Shown: positions 42,201-48,707 of the stretch, piece by piece
How positions within the stretch are numbered: the stretch's first letter is position 1
How the letters are laid out: every line of letters starts with the position of its first letter
Source: a virus
Length of the DNA: 64,000 bases
Direction: 5' to 3' (one strand)
Virus record (IMG/VR): IMGVR_UViG_3300010885_034363
Span: 1-64,000 of that record
Made by a program: the position numbers and the translations under genes
The notes under the pieces: model-generated
Databases searched by the model: none
The model's input: only the letters and a program-made list of their open reading frames with translations
What the model was told of the DNA's origin: nothing

Positions 42201-43728
42201 CATCAACATATGCTTCTGCTCGGTAGTAGTCAATGATTGGGTCAATTGCCTGCTTCATCTCAAATGCATCTTTTTTAGTTACTGGCAAGTAATAAATTTC
42301 ATTGCTTGCAGACTTTACGGAGTATTCGCCTATGCGTGTCAACTTGACTGAAGGCACAAGCGCATCACGCTTGCTCTTGACTGCATGCCTTAGGTCGCCT
42401 TTTACAAATACTTCTAGGTACTTGTCTTCAACCTCTTTGAGCCACTTGACTTCTTCTTCTTGCATTTCTTCTAAGACTTCTTGCTTCTTGATAGGGCTTA
42501 CCTTCACTACGCCCTCTGGGATAACGGCGAAGCGACACTTGCCACCATCTTCCACTTTCAATGCAATTATCTTGCAAACACCATTGCCTTCATACATGAC
42601 GCAGTTTGAGCATTTGACGCCAATTTTTGCGACCATGTTCTCCGCTGCAGGCTTATATCCAGCCCAAACGCCGTTCGCATCTTCGTTGAACTTGCCGTGT
42701 CTTTTGGTTATCTTTATAAGGGCTTCAGCAAGATCTGCTTCTTCCTGAACCAACTTTGGCTTTCCTGCTGGCTTGCTTGATGAATCTTCACCAGCGTAGT
42801 CAATTTGAACAAGTGGCATCTGGTTAGGCATGCCACCTGGCAAGACCTGTGGAACAATAACTGTCTGATTTGGATTCTGTGGAACCATTGGACGCGAAGG
42901 CATTCCCATTGGCATCATTGGTTGTGGTTGTTGTGGCATCTGGCCTGGCATTTGCATTGGCTTATTTATGCGCTGTGGAGCAGAGAACATATAGGTACCG
43001 TTGTCATTATGAAAACGACACTTGTATGACTCTTCTTCGTCTTCTTCGCCAGTGGTAAATGTGACAGAGCCATCCTCAATGGACGAGATCTTTACTTTTG
43101 ATCCAGTTTGCAAAGAAAGTTCTTCCTGCAGCTTCCTCTGAACTTCATCTTCTGGGATGTTTGGCATTCCCTGCATCATTGGCATCATCATTGGTTTTAC
43201 GCCATCTGCGTTTTTTACAGAAATTGTGCCAGTCAGCTGATTAGCACCGTGCAAAACTGGAGAAACTTCATAGAGTTCAACTTCGTACAAGATGTTTGCT
43301 TGTGATCCTTGGTCAAACTGTGCACGGAGAGTTTTGTATCCGATAGACCACTCTTGCTCTTCACCAAAAAATGCAACATTGGCGAATGCTTCTTTGCCTT
43401 TTTCTGAGTTTAAGTTGAATTGGACTTTCGCATAAAGTCCACCGATTCCGGCTGATCTCATTTTTGGTGGGAGGCGAGGATCGTTTGGCGGAACCTCATA
43501 CATTTCAAGGACTTTACCTATTGGATCGTTCCAGTTATGACCCCATACAACACGTGGCTTACGGCGCAGAAGGCTCTTAGCAAATGCTCCAGTTGCGCAT
43601 ACGTCACCAACGGAATCCTTGTTACCTATACCAGCAACAAAACACTCAACTATTCCCTGTGCTTGGTCTAGATTTACCTGACCAGTGCTTGCTTTGTATT
43701 GAATATTTTGTGAGTATGTATAGGACAT
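36259..43728 (-). CDS. Prohead protease fused to a giant cassette polyprotein, 2489 aa
   Basis: Residues 1-175 are an HK97-type prohead protease: catalytic His in VVWGHNW (64), Ser in EWSIGY (128), and ELYEVSPV. A Pro/Met-rich linker, a Cys cluster with CSNCVMY (~372) and a Ca-loop DGDNDG module (~559) follow. From residue ~618 to the end are 14 LSSG-type motifs delimiting cassettes. These include the RHSNRD module, two copies of a ~136-residue module, a WYL-like segment (ALYFGGID, YRTFRLDRIEG; ~1413-1476), an HTH (SVDELAYRFNATPLQI) and coiled coils. Start: AAAGGAG before ATG 43728. Related proteases are ~200-600 aa, so this is vastly extended. Self-cleavage at the motifs is inferred. Confidence 0.88.
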   Translation of the reverse strand: MSYTYSQNIQYKASTGQVNLDQAQGIVECFVAGIGNKDSVGDVCATGAFAKSLLRRKPRVVWGHNWNDPIGKVLEMYEVPPNDPRLPPKMRSAGIGGLYAKVQFNLNSEKGKEAFANVAFFGEEQEWSIGYKTLRAQFDQGSQANILYEVELYEVSPVLHGANQLTGTISVKNADGVKPMMMPMMQGMPNIPEDEVQRKLQEELSLQTGSKVKISSIEDGSVTFTTGEEDEEESYKCRFHNDNGTYMFSAPQRINKPMQMPGQMPQQPQPMMPMGMPSRPMVPQNPNQTVIVPQVLPGGMPNQMPLVQIDYAGEDSSSKPAGKPKLVQEEADLAEALIKITKRHGKFNEDANGVWAGYKPAAENMVAKIGVKCSNCVMYEGNGVCKIIALKVEDGGKCRFAVIPEGVVKVSPIKKQEVLEEMQEEEVKWLKEVEDKYLEVFVKGDLRHAVKSKRDALVPSVKLTRIGEYSVKSASNEIYYLPVTKKDAFEMKQAIDPIIDYYRAEAYVDDGGIVFTSGVNKDFAEAVNNAVKALGRNLAGRTARAGRGMAARFNPKAWDGDNDGLVQEGTPYQRPAIPGINDFGTRGVVDAARATAAFKKQKGGSKKPAADRRALSSGKRDLSRHSNRDRDLEKQFPNAEENAKREAHDKLIDAWEAGMDMSFTTIGRQQDERGGRFSEDFLRGRELGYNDARSRWFGKGTAKQPKDFNEKQKASTKYSSWYRDVVSQLGRGKANRSEDSSREQQYAGIDAGMKDFLMAVAPDTSGWAREDRESLAKLESEYGFGRGGLSSGIRFNESGDIPAKPRKPKRTVDPSLRNTSKNRAMMTAERRLEEMANSGDAEYDSIMQRAREALSNEGVPGYRLTNEYGEPNSLVAQKMQEILAADIQRDGLSSGKKSWVDLAEEEAGNDPKALADFLIDRGVLEEDHPTIKKLRNNKTNDAEYEKAFEMLAEMDAERGGLSSGRRELGKPFSSYEELSNNERSAIEQTYFADNPGSERPGSRDYDPEIAKADFEDNPSKYGYSANFRRDAVNALKKTGLSSDEAGDIVANWEQNDAIHKRYLRNANGDTLEAMTSAYDDYLDRPYGRGGLSSGRRMSPEQLKERLRMVAALPDHRKEEVYINLSDNDKKYADVIEKLISDGTITGDNSWYDYSSNSARDVMSDAEIYDAVYGGMPDEDELDSYAGSVDFGFESSGSRGSERDYSPSSDEVEEAYISESIDEMTGEDFLTALRANMTPEQFEKSIRDYESGATRGIFIPEGGLSSGKKPTGEKLVVNSLGKDVPLAERLKEIDEFSTEDLGYEVYEVLTNTTSSLSDDPGWDYLERNHGINKSDYKNRPGDFGYRSYDEDSYDIRQAIEDSMSEDEQRNFLKTSSELEAGLEGEGGLSSGRGIDPRQGDPANITPEEAAARTDDIGANFRYLFVSPDAVAFKYNGKMREIRAESDNGIYDSLRRSKAGALYFGGIDSESGEYRTFRLDRIEGLIPGASRQSTSSGPYSRAGMSSGRRGLSSGRRELGKPFSSWEELSDNERSNIEQIYFVDNANSERPGSRDYDPEIAKADFEDNPAKYGYSANFRRDAINALKENGVSSDDAASIVGYWEESDAIHNRYIGMANGNTLEAMTSAYDDYLDRPYGRGGLSSGRYGEEYDPSKRDPSDYAQLNGEPHRPRWDGKSGQWVYDTPDDGTSKTRPHNWDTPDTPAEDHDMFWRDYVTIPYQELLAEYPVVAGEKSPAISGRVQRLAAARRFRMGLPFDGKLKPKRIRQFGQMSEDETEYKKQLVAEAIAKDFSHSGLSVDELAYRFNATPLQIHDVLDSVAELAPETFDGDRRATDIPSPSREVQRLRRERIELAQEYDTALKTNKDILSRRSDLIAEHPSTQRMKDVQALRLAKQKLRLAGVSFETADKDLEALRSEDNKIVNAKLKEIYDVDDEDLASTAREIFEENLSEDFDEDGEYIGSESAFYDVEDAKQDLIKDWNLVNVLVDSGQAKDDEDAEEILSGLVFNDVAALIPDENVIRVLAFNQAKQIELELNRYKEVASKLQANDPALNASEKENINEIFKLEAEATNAVNAALQDVDVPSKPRTPSSARGLSSGRSRSDSDGVDVGTVAGSVYSSTATRGMSSGMKFEPMGDAYERIDANNESSLRTAAIQVLAETPEVEKEFSGEQLYSYVMPNAENSAPYRDEIRNYQLAKLEHALKVREEIVKAVYEKNPDVQRQINAMDVYDFDKNNGGPLRSETVDSLADLDDFIQKIRDEVEMFEDRYDRKSQDLEDARELIPDTYREVEAAKLELESARMDLDEGDIELDEYTKLVEEINSRVNELNQQLDEYRSNRDDLAEEVSEAAFFGDGKMSAQVNDMVANYMNFSDSGNPRSARRSSLSSGRREMMQDTIAADENSARRESLLDADMAETDRMYSSFMSRPSSERASAFASYRRETGKSPNPNDPSFKRWIAGLESDLIMREDSGEMSGRDSGRGLSSGRNRKKG
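38801..39209 (-). repeat. 409-bp module inside the protease polyprotein, copy B
   Basis: Homologous at DNA and protein level to 40445-40853 and of identical length. It encodes GRRELGKPFSS through TSAYDDYLDRPYGRGG and is bounded on both sides by GLSSGR. The copies differ by many synonymous and some conservative changes, so this is an old duplication under selection. Confidence 0.92.
40445..40853 (-). repeat. 409-bp module inside the protease polyprotein, copy A
   Basis: The first-translated copy of the same module. Both copies hold DYDPEIAKADFEDNP, YGYSANFRRDA and DYLDRPYGRGG. Between them lie about 1.2 kb of other cassettes, including the WYL-like one. Confidence 0.92.
41371..41859 (-). repeat. 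Dispersed module copy (RHSNRD...GFGRGG), copy 1
   Basis: Matches 25039-25526 in the 2338-aa gene, about 16 kb away. The module starts just after ALSSGK and ends just before GLSSGI, so the duplicated unit coincides with the interval between motifs. Confidence 0.9.
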
Positions 43729-43755
43729 GCGAATAACTCCTTTGGTTATGAAACG

Positions 43756-43783
43756 ATAATAAACGAGGAAATGGTCGTTACAA
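43756..43783 (-). promoter_or_regulatory. Putative promoter of the protease polyprotein gene
   Basis: TTGTAA (43778-43783), 16-nt spacer and TATTAT (43756-43761) on the minus strand, in the 95-nt gap after the portal gene. The same -35 hexamer is found before the capsid gene. Confidence 0.5.
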
Positions 43784-43823
43784 AGGAAGTATTAGCAATT
43801 TATTGATGTTTTACAGAAATGGT

Positions 43824-45911
43824 TTACTGAAACATTCTTCCAAATGTCCACGCTCTGCGTGATTCGTCTTCGGCAACTTCAAATCTCTTCCGCGCCATGA
43901 CGTTTGCATAGTGAGAAACTACTAATTCCCTAAATGCTGATGATCTTTGCTCTTCTCCTGCAACATTTAAGGATGTGAACATTGATTCTGAGATTTTGTC
44001 TCTTGTTTCTTTATTTATTTCTTTTATTCTGATCATCTGGGAACTTACTTGAGCCTGAATATCTTGACTAGAAGCCCACGCTTTAGCGCTCTTGGTGTCT
44101 TTGTTTGTGACTTCTTTGTGCGCATCTTGAATAATTGCCGCAATGACTGGCTTTATGTCTTCATCCATCTGGCGATCCCATGTTTCTGACTGAAATATGG
44201 AGTCAATGTCTAGAGTTCCAGCAAAGAGTGATTTTTTAGCCTTTGCTCCTGAGATTTTTTCCAGAACAACACGCTGTTGTCTCTCTACAACTCTTTCAAT
44301 GCTTCTGTTCAGAATCTCTTCCCACCTGTCAAGATCCAACTGCTCTAGCGATTTCGTGCCAGGGACTAGTGGTATTGGGGAAAACTGTTCTTCTTCTTCT
44401 TCTTCTTCTGGCGGAGCTGTCGCTAAGGTTGTTTCTGGTGGTGACTGCTCTGGCGGAACTCCCAATGGTGGGGCAACTGCATCTTGAGGCATTGTTGTTT
44501 GAGCAAGTGCTCCAGCCATTGTGTTTGGATCAATCGGCTGCTCTCCGCCTGGCATGCCAGGAGGCATTCCCATTACTGGAGGCATTCCCGGCATTCCGGG
44601 AGCACCTGGTGGCATTCCTGGGGCACCTGGAGGCATTCCTGGAACTCCGCCTTGCTCCGCAGCAGGTGGTTCCATCTTCTTCTTTGTATTTGCAATCGGA
44701 ATGAGGTTTGGATTCATCAATAGCGAGTCCGACAAATCGCTTTCTGTCTCTTTGCGCCCAGAACCATATCTGTATTCGTTGTTTGATATGAGTCCAGCTT
44801 GGAACTCATCCATCAAGTATCTTCTCTGCTCTTGCTTGTAAAGCATGATGATTGGGACGTTTGATGTGTCAAAGTCTAGGTAGTAGTCATCGTCAAGTTC
44901 ATCAAGCCCCCGCTCAAGGATCTCAAGATGAGGAAGCATTGTTTCCATCCAGAAAACACGAATCTCTTCGGCTGCATTGCTGAAGGTTCTGCCAGCAGCG
45001 TTTCCTATTACGGATTCTGGTACACCGAATGATGCAAGTATTTCTTCTTTTGTTATCTGCCTCATCTGCATGTATGCAGCATCTCGTGGGCTGGCAGATG
45101 TGTCAACGTAGTCAACGCCATCATCAGATGCGATCACAGAGGTGTACCCAGTTCTAGACAGGTTTCCCCTGAAGCGACTCTTGAGTTCTTCCTTGTCATC
45201 GTCGTCAATTTCGCCACGGAGAACTAAAAGTCCACCTGGTCTTCCGTCGTTGAGCAAGTAGTTTCTATTGTAGAGCTTTGCTAAGTTTTCTATTTCAATC
45301 GCTACTCCACATGCTTCTAGCGGAGTCAACGAAAGGTAAGGATCGAGCGGGTGAGGTCTGCGAATCCACAGAACATCCTCAGGTTTTAGAGTAACTTTTT
45401 GTCCATGAGGCATTTGAACCTCAAATCCAGAAACGAACTTTTTTGCATCTGGAATTGGAGCCGTAGATTGAGGCGGAAGAAGGTTCAGGCCGACAATGCC
45501 GCCATCACGTCCCCGCACCTTCTCTATAAAGACACCACGGGTACCAAGCAACAATTGAGCAGAAACTCTATATCTAAAGATAAAAGAGTTTTCACCGATA
45601 TTTGATTTATTGTTCAGAACTTCAAGAAGCCTTGAGTTTTTTGCGCCCTTACCAGAGAGTATTTCCCCGTCTGGCGAGTTATCTTTTCTCAGTTGTATTG
45701 GAAGTCTTGCTTGGTTTCCTGCAATAGCGTCAATACACCTAGCAACCCAAGTGACCTTCTGCATGCCCTCTTTGTATGCTCGCTCAATATCCCATGAGTC
45801 CCTATATGGTCTTCCTGAATAGCCGGGGTTGTGAGATATTGGAGCACCAGGCCCAAGATCTTTTGATTCCGCCCCATTTATAGATTTATCACTACGGGAG
45901 TTCCATGCCAT
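43824..45911 (-). CDS. Portal protein
   Basis: 695 aa. The N-terminal ~400 residues are a phage portal domain of the HK97 type, with WVARCIDAIAGNQARLP, LLLGTRGVFIEKVRG, VLWIRRPHPLDPY and the typical ITKEEILASFGVPESVIGNAAGRTFSNAAEE. The C-terminal third has a collagen-like run of PGMPPGAP repeats (residues ~425-470), then Pro/Glu-rich linker and a helical end. The portal ring is the DNA entry vertex. The Pro/Gly/Met run is odd for a portal and may be a flexible link to internal head proteins. It is divergent from the large terminase. Confidence 0.93.
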   Translation of the reverse strand: MAWNSRSDKSINGAESKDLGPGAPISHNPGYSGRPYRDSWDIERAYKEGMQKVTWVARCIDAIAGNQARLPIQLRKDNSPDGEILSGKGAKNSRLLEVLNNKSNIGENSFIFRYRVSAQLLLGTRGVFIEKVRGRDGGIVGLNLLPPQSTAPIPDAKKFVSGFEVQMPHGQKVTLKPEDVLWIRRPHPLDPYLSLTPLEACGVAIEIENLAKLYNRNYLLNDGRPGGLLVLRGEIDDDDKEELKSRFRGNLSRTGYTSVIASDDGVDYVDTSASPRDAAYMQMRQITKEEILASFGVPESVIGNAAGRTFSNAAEEIRVFWMETMLPHLEILERGLDELDDDYYLDFDTSNVPIIMLYKQEQRRYLMDEFQAGLISNNEYRYGSGRKETESDLSDSLLMNPNLIPIANTKKKMEPPAAEQGGVPGMPPGAPGMPPGAPGMPGMPPVMGMPPGMPGGEQPIDPNTMAGALAQTTMPQDAVAPPLGVPPEQSPPETTLATAPPEEEEEEEQFSPIPLVPGTKSLEQLDLDRWEEILNRSIERVVERQQRVVLEKISGAKAKKSLFAGTLDIDSIFQSETWDRQMDEDIKPVIAAIIQDAHKEVTNKDTKSAKAWASSQDIQAQVSSQMIRIKEINKETRDKISESMFTSLNVAGEEQRSSAFRELVVSHYANVMARKRFEVAEDESRRAWTFGRMFQ

Positions 45912-45916
45912 ACTTT

Positions 45917-46033
45917 TTACTCACGACCCAAGATATAACCGAATAGGCCGCAGGAGATACCCGCGGTTATTAAACCAGCTGGCGCATAGATTAACCCAGC
46001 GCCAATTCCACTCAACAGTATAAATGAACTCAT
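45917..46033 (-). CDS. 38-aa small membrane protein upstream of portal
   Basis: ATG at 46033, stop 5 nt before the portal ATG. Nearly the whole sequence is hydrophobic with Gly/Ala turns (FILLSGIGAGLIYAPAGLITAG, shown here in part as FILLSGIGAGL and AGLITAGIS), ending in a charged GRE. It fits one or two short membrane passes. Similar mini membrane proteins occur before portal genes in some actinophages. The gene lies at the divergent junction with the terminase. Confidence 0.55.
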   Translation of the reverse strand: MSSFILLSGIGAGLIYAPAGLITAGISCGLFGYILGRE

Positions 46034-46147
46034 TAGCAAATAAGCGAAGGTTGACCGATTAAACTTGATTAGCAGTGACTGCAGGATTTTTCGCATATGC
46101 TACACAGTAGCCTAATGCAGTGGCTTGTGGCGTAGGAGATAAAAATA

Positions 46148-47455
46148 ATGACAACCGATTGGAATAAGGTTCTTGAATATCTTCAGCCAAGAATGCCACC
46201 GTTTTGCCCAGAGGAACCATCAATAAACCAAAAAGTTTTTTTACGCACAAATTCAATTGAGGGATTATTTGGCGGAGCAGCAGGTGGTGGAAAGAGTTCA
46301 GCATTATTGATGTCTGCTCTGCAGTATGTTGACGTTCCTAGCTATTCAGCGATCCTTTTTAGACGTACCTTTGCCGACCTCTCGCTTCCCGGCGCACTCA
46401 TGGACAGATTTAAGAGCTGGATAAATCTTTACGACGATGTCCACTGGAATAACAACAGTTTCGTGGCGACTTTCCCATCTGGGGCAAGAGTATCCTTTGG
46501 GTACCTAAATAACGCTGGGGACTATCTTCGTTACAAAGGTTCAGAGTTTCAGTTCATAGGAATGGACGAGGTTACGGAAATACGAGAATCGGACTATAGG
46601 TACATGTTCTCCCGTCTACGTCGTCCATCATCTGGTCCGCTTGCCAAGGTTCCACTCAGAATGAGGGCAGCATCCAACCCTGCCCCAAACTGGGTTAGGC
46701 AAAGGTTTATTGTTGAAGGGTTGGCAGAGGGAAGGATATTTGTCCCCTCAAAGTTGACCGACAACCCCGGAATTGACGCAGCATCATACCGTCAAGCACT
46801 TTCCGCCCTTGACCCGATAGAGCGAAGAAGGCTCGAAGAGGGAGACTGGTGGTCAACTACTCTCGGATCGTTGTTTGATAGGACTGCTTTCGTTATTATT
46901 GATAACAATGAGATTCCTCAAATAACAAGTTCCGCAAAAGCAGTTAGATTTTGGGACTTAGCGGCAACTGAGCCGTCCCATTCAAACCAAAACCCAGACT
47001 ACACGGTTGGGACTTTAATGCTATTTGACCAAGGCATTGCTTATGTTCTTGACGTAAAGAGATTCAGGCTAAAAGGCGATAAGGTTGAGCACATGATTGC
47101 TCAAACCGCTTATGAAGACGGGCATGGAGTTCCAATAAGAATTGAACAAGAACCAGGGTCGAGCGGAAAAGCGTTGATGGATCAATATGCTCGCTATGTT
47201 GTCCCTGGATACGACTTTGGTTCAACTAGGCCTACTGGAGACAAGACAACAAGGGCTAGACCTTTCGCTGCAGCAACCGCCAATGGAAACGTAAGAGTTG
47301 TTCGTGGGCCGTGGCTCACTGACTGGCTAGATGAGTTCTCAAGCTTTCCAGAAGCATGTGATCACGACGACCAAGTTGACTCCGCCGTTGGTGCATTTAC
47401 TCATCTTGCAGGGTTGGGGTTGCCACAAAGAAGATCAATCGCTATAGTGGTCTAA
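46148..47455 (+). CDS. terL: Terminase large subunit
   Basis: 435 aa. The ATPase half has Walker A GGAAGGGKS (residue ~42), Walker B FIGMDEV and a coupling SNPAP motif. The nuclease half carries the acidic residues in FWDLAAT, IEQEPGSSGK and HDDQVDS. It packages and cuts the genome at the portal. A GGAG ribosome binding site precedes the ATG. It is divergent from the portal gene, with the two transcription units separated by a 114-bp promoter region. Confidence 0.95.
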   Translation: MTTDWNKVLEYLQPRMPPFCPEEPSINQKVFLRTNSIEGLFGGAAGGGKSSALLMSALQYVDVPSYSAILFRRTFADLSLPGALMDRFKSWINLYDDVHWNNNSFVATFPSGARVSFGYLNNAGDYLRYKGSEFQFIGMDEVTEIRESDYRYMFSRLRRPSSGPLAKVPLRMRAASNPAPNWVRQRFIVEGLAEGRIFVPSKLTDNPGIDAASYRQALSALDPIERRRLEEGDWWSTTLGSLFDRTAFVIIDNNEIPQITSSAKAVRFWDLAATEPSHSNQNPDYTVGTLMLFDQGIAYVLDVKRFRLKGDKVEHMIAQTAYEDGHGVPIRIEQEPGSSGKALMDQYARYVVPGYDFGSTRPTGDKTTRARPFAAATANGNVRVVRGPWLTDWLDEFSSFPEACDHDDQVDSAVGAFTHLAGLGLPQRRSIAIVV

Positions 47456-47484
47456 GTATAAGTAATTAGCAAAAAGGAAATATT

Positions 47485-48027
47485 ATGGACACGGAAGATT
47501 TTATTAGTAACTCTATTATTGAAAATCCAGTAGAAGCAGTAAATGCTCTACGGAAAGCAATAGTTAAAATTGACTCAACATTTACCGCTTTTACAGAAAC
47601 AAACCCTAGCGTTTCTGAAACTGCAGGAATTTTGCTTGAGTTGAACCTTGCCAAGAGAGATCTCGCAATGGTTTACGACTCACTGAGTGCGTCTTTCTCG
47701 CGACTCATGGAAATTGAAAACAGCACAGAGGTTGAACTTGATGGCGGTGCGACTATTGAGAAAAAGAGTTCTTATGATCGCAAGGGATGGCAACATAAAG
47801 AACTTGCCTCTGCTGTCGTTGATCGCATTATTCAGTATTCGGTTGATATGGACACTGGAGAAAACTTAAAGAGCTCGAGAGAAGTGGCACTCGAACTTCT
47901 CAACTATTGCGCACCTTCGTATTGGAGAGTAAAAGAACTTTCCTCAATAGGGATCAATGCTGATACTTATTGCGAAACAGGAGATCTCAAAACATCAATT
48001 ATAGTTAGGAAAGGTAATAACCAATGA
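47485..48027 (+). CDS. Conserved hypothetical protein of the recombination operon
   Basis: 180 aa with AAAAAGGA upstream. The N-terminal half is helical; the C-terminal half reads VDMDTGENLKSSREVALELL, YCAPSYWRVKELSSIGINADTYC and TSIIVRKG. Proteins with this ending are regular partners of Rad52-like annealing proteins in actinophages. It overlaps the annealing-protein ATG by 4 nt. Role unknown, probably recombination or replication accessory. Confidence 0.75.
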   Translation: MDTEDFISNSIIENPVEAVNALRKAIVKIDSTFTAFTETNPSVSETAGILLELNLAKRDLAMVYDSLSASFSRLMEIENSTEVELDGGATIEKKSSYDRKGWQHKELASAVVDRIIQYSVDMDTGENLKSSREVALELLNYCAPSYWRVKELSSIGINADTYCETGDLKTSIIVRKGNNQ

Positions 48028-48707
48028 GTAATGAAATTATGAAGCAATTAGCGGAACCGTTTGCTCCAGAGATGGAAAAAACAATGTCAAAGGGTGGGAC
48101 ACGACTCACCTATATCCCCGTAAGTGAAGTTATCAACAGGCTGAATAAGGTTCTTGGTATTGATAAGTGGTCTTTTGAGGTCATCTCGTGCAGTAGGGAC
48201 GCTATGGATCCAGAGTACATCGTTGCTCACATCCGCCTTTCGTGGATGACTAGCGACAAGTACACAGAAAATTACGGCCCAGTAATCACAAGGGACGGTA
48301 TTGGTGGTCAAAAGATCAAGCGCACAAAAGCTGGAGACATTGTTGACCTTGGCGATGAGATGAAGGGTGCTATGTCTGATGCACTCAAGAAGGCAGCACA
48401 GACTCTGGGCGTTGGTCTTTACCTTGCTCGTTCTGACGATGCTATGGATGCAGAAGATATTGCAGAATCACCCGCTCCCGTTGTTGTTCAAGACAAAGAA
48501 CTTGCTGAGAAGTGGGATCGGTTTACTTCCATTGTTAAGGATTTCAGCAGTGAGCAAAAGGCTGAACTAAATAACTACTGGATTGCAAATGGTGAGGGAA
48601 ATCCAAAGCCAACAAAATCAACAGCAACACACCAAAGCCTAGATTTGCTTGTCGCAGAGTCGGTTCGCATCTCTTTTGGCGGTGAGTATGCAAATAGAGC
48701 AGATTAA
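48024..48707 (+). CDS. Rad52-like single-strand annealing protein
   Basis: 227 aa. The fold is indicated by LTYIPVSEVINRLNKVLGIDKWSFEV, a beta-hairpin region and GDEMKGAMSDALKKAAQTLGVGLYL, all typical of the Rad52/22 superfamily. The C-terminal ~90 residues are acidic and linker-like with a small DUF-like tail. It anneals complementary strands in recombination-dependent replication. The Cas4-like exonuclease that follows would make the single strands. Confidence 0.87.
   Translation: MSNEIMKQLAEPFAPEMEKTMSKGGTRLTYIPVSEVINRLNKVLGIDKWSFEVISCSRDAMDPEYIVAHIRLSWMTSDKYTENYGPVITRDGIGGQKIKRTKAGDIVDLGDEMKGAMSDALKKAAQTLGVGLYLARSDDAMDAEDIAESPAPVVVQDKELAEKWDRFTSIVKDFSSEQKAELNNYWIANGEGNPKPTKSTATHQSLDLLVAESVRISFGGEYANRAD

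Noticed and set aside
42302-42748. Long antisense open frame (148 codons) within the protease polyprotein gene
   Set aside because: Ser/Thr/Leu-rich shadow of the coding strand with no ribosome site; many similar antisense frames occur across 24-44 kb.
36259-43728. CRISPR-like spacing of repeated nucleotide blocks at the LSSG motifs
   Set aside because: The repeats are short, coding, in frame, irregularly spaced and synonymous-variable; they reflect protein-level conservation. No CRISPR array was seen anywhere in the window.
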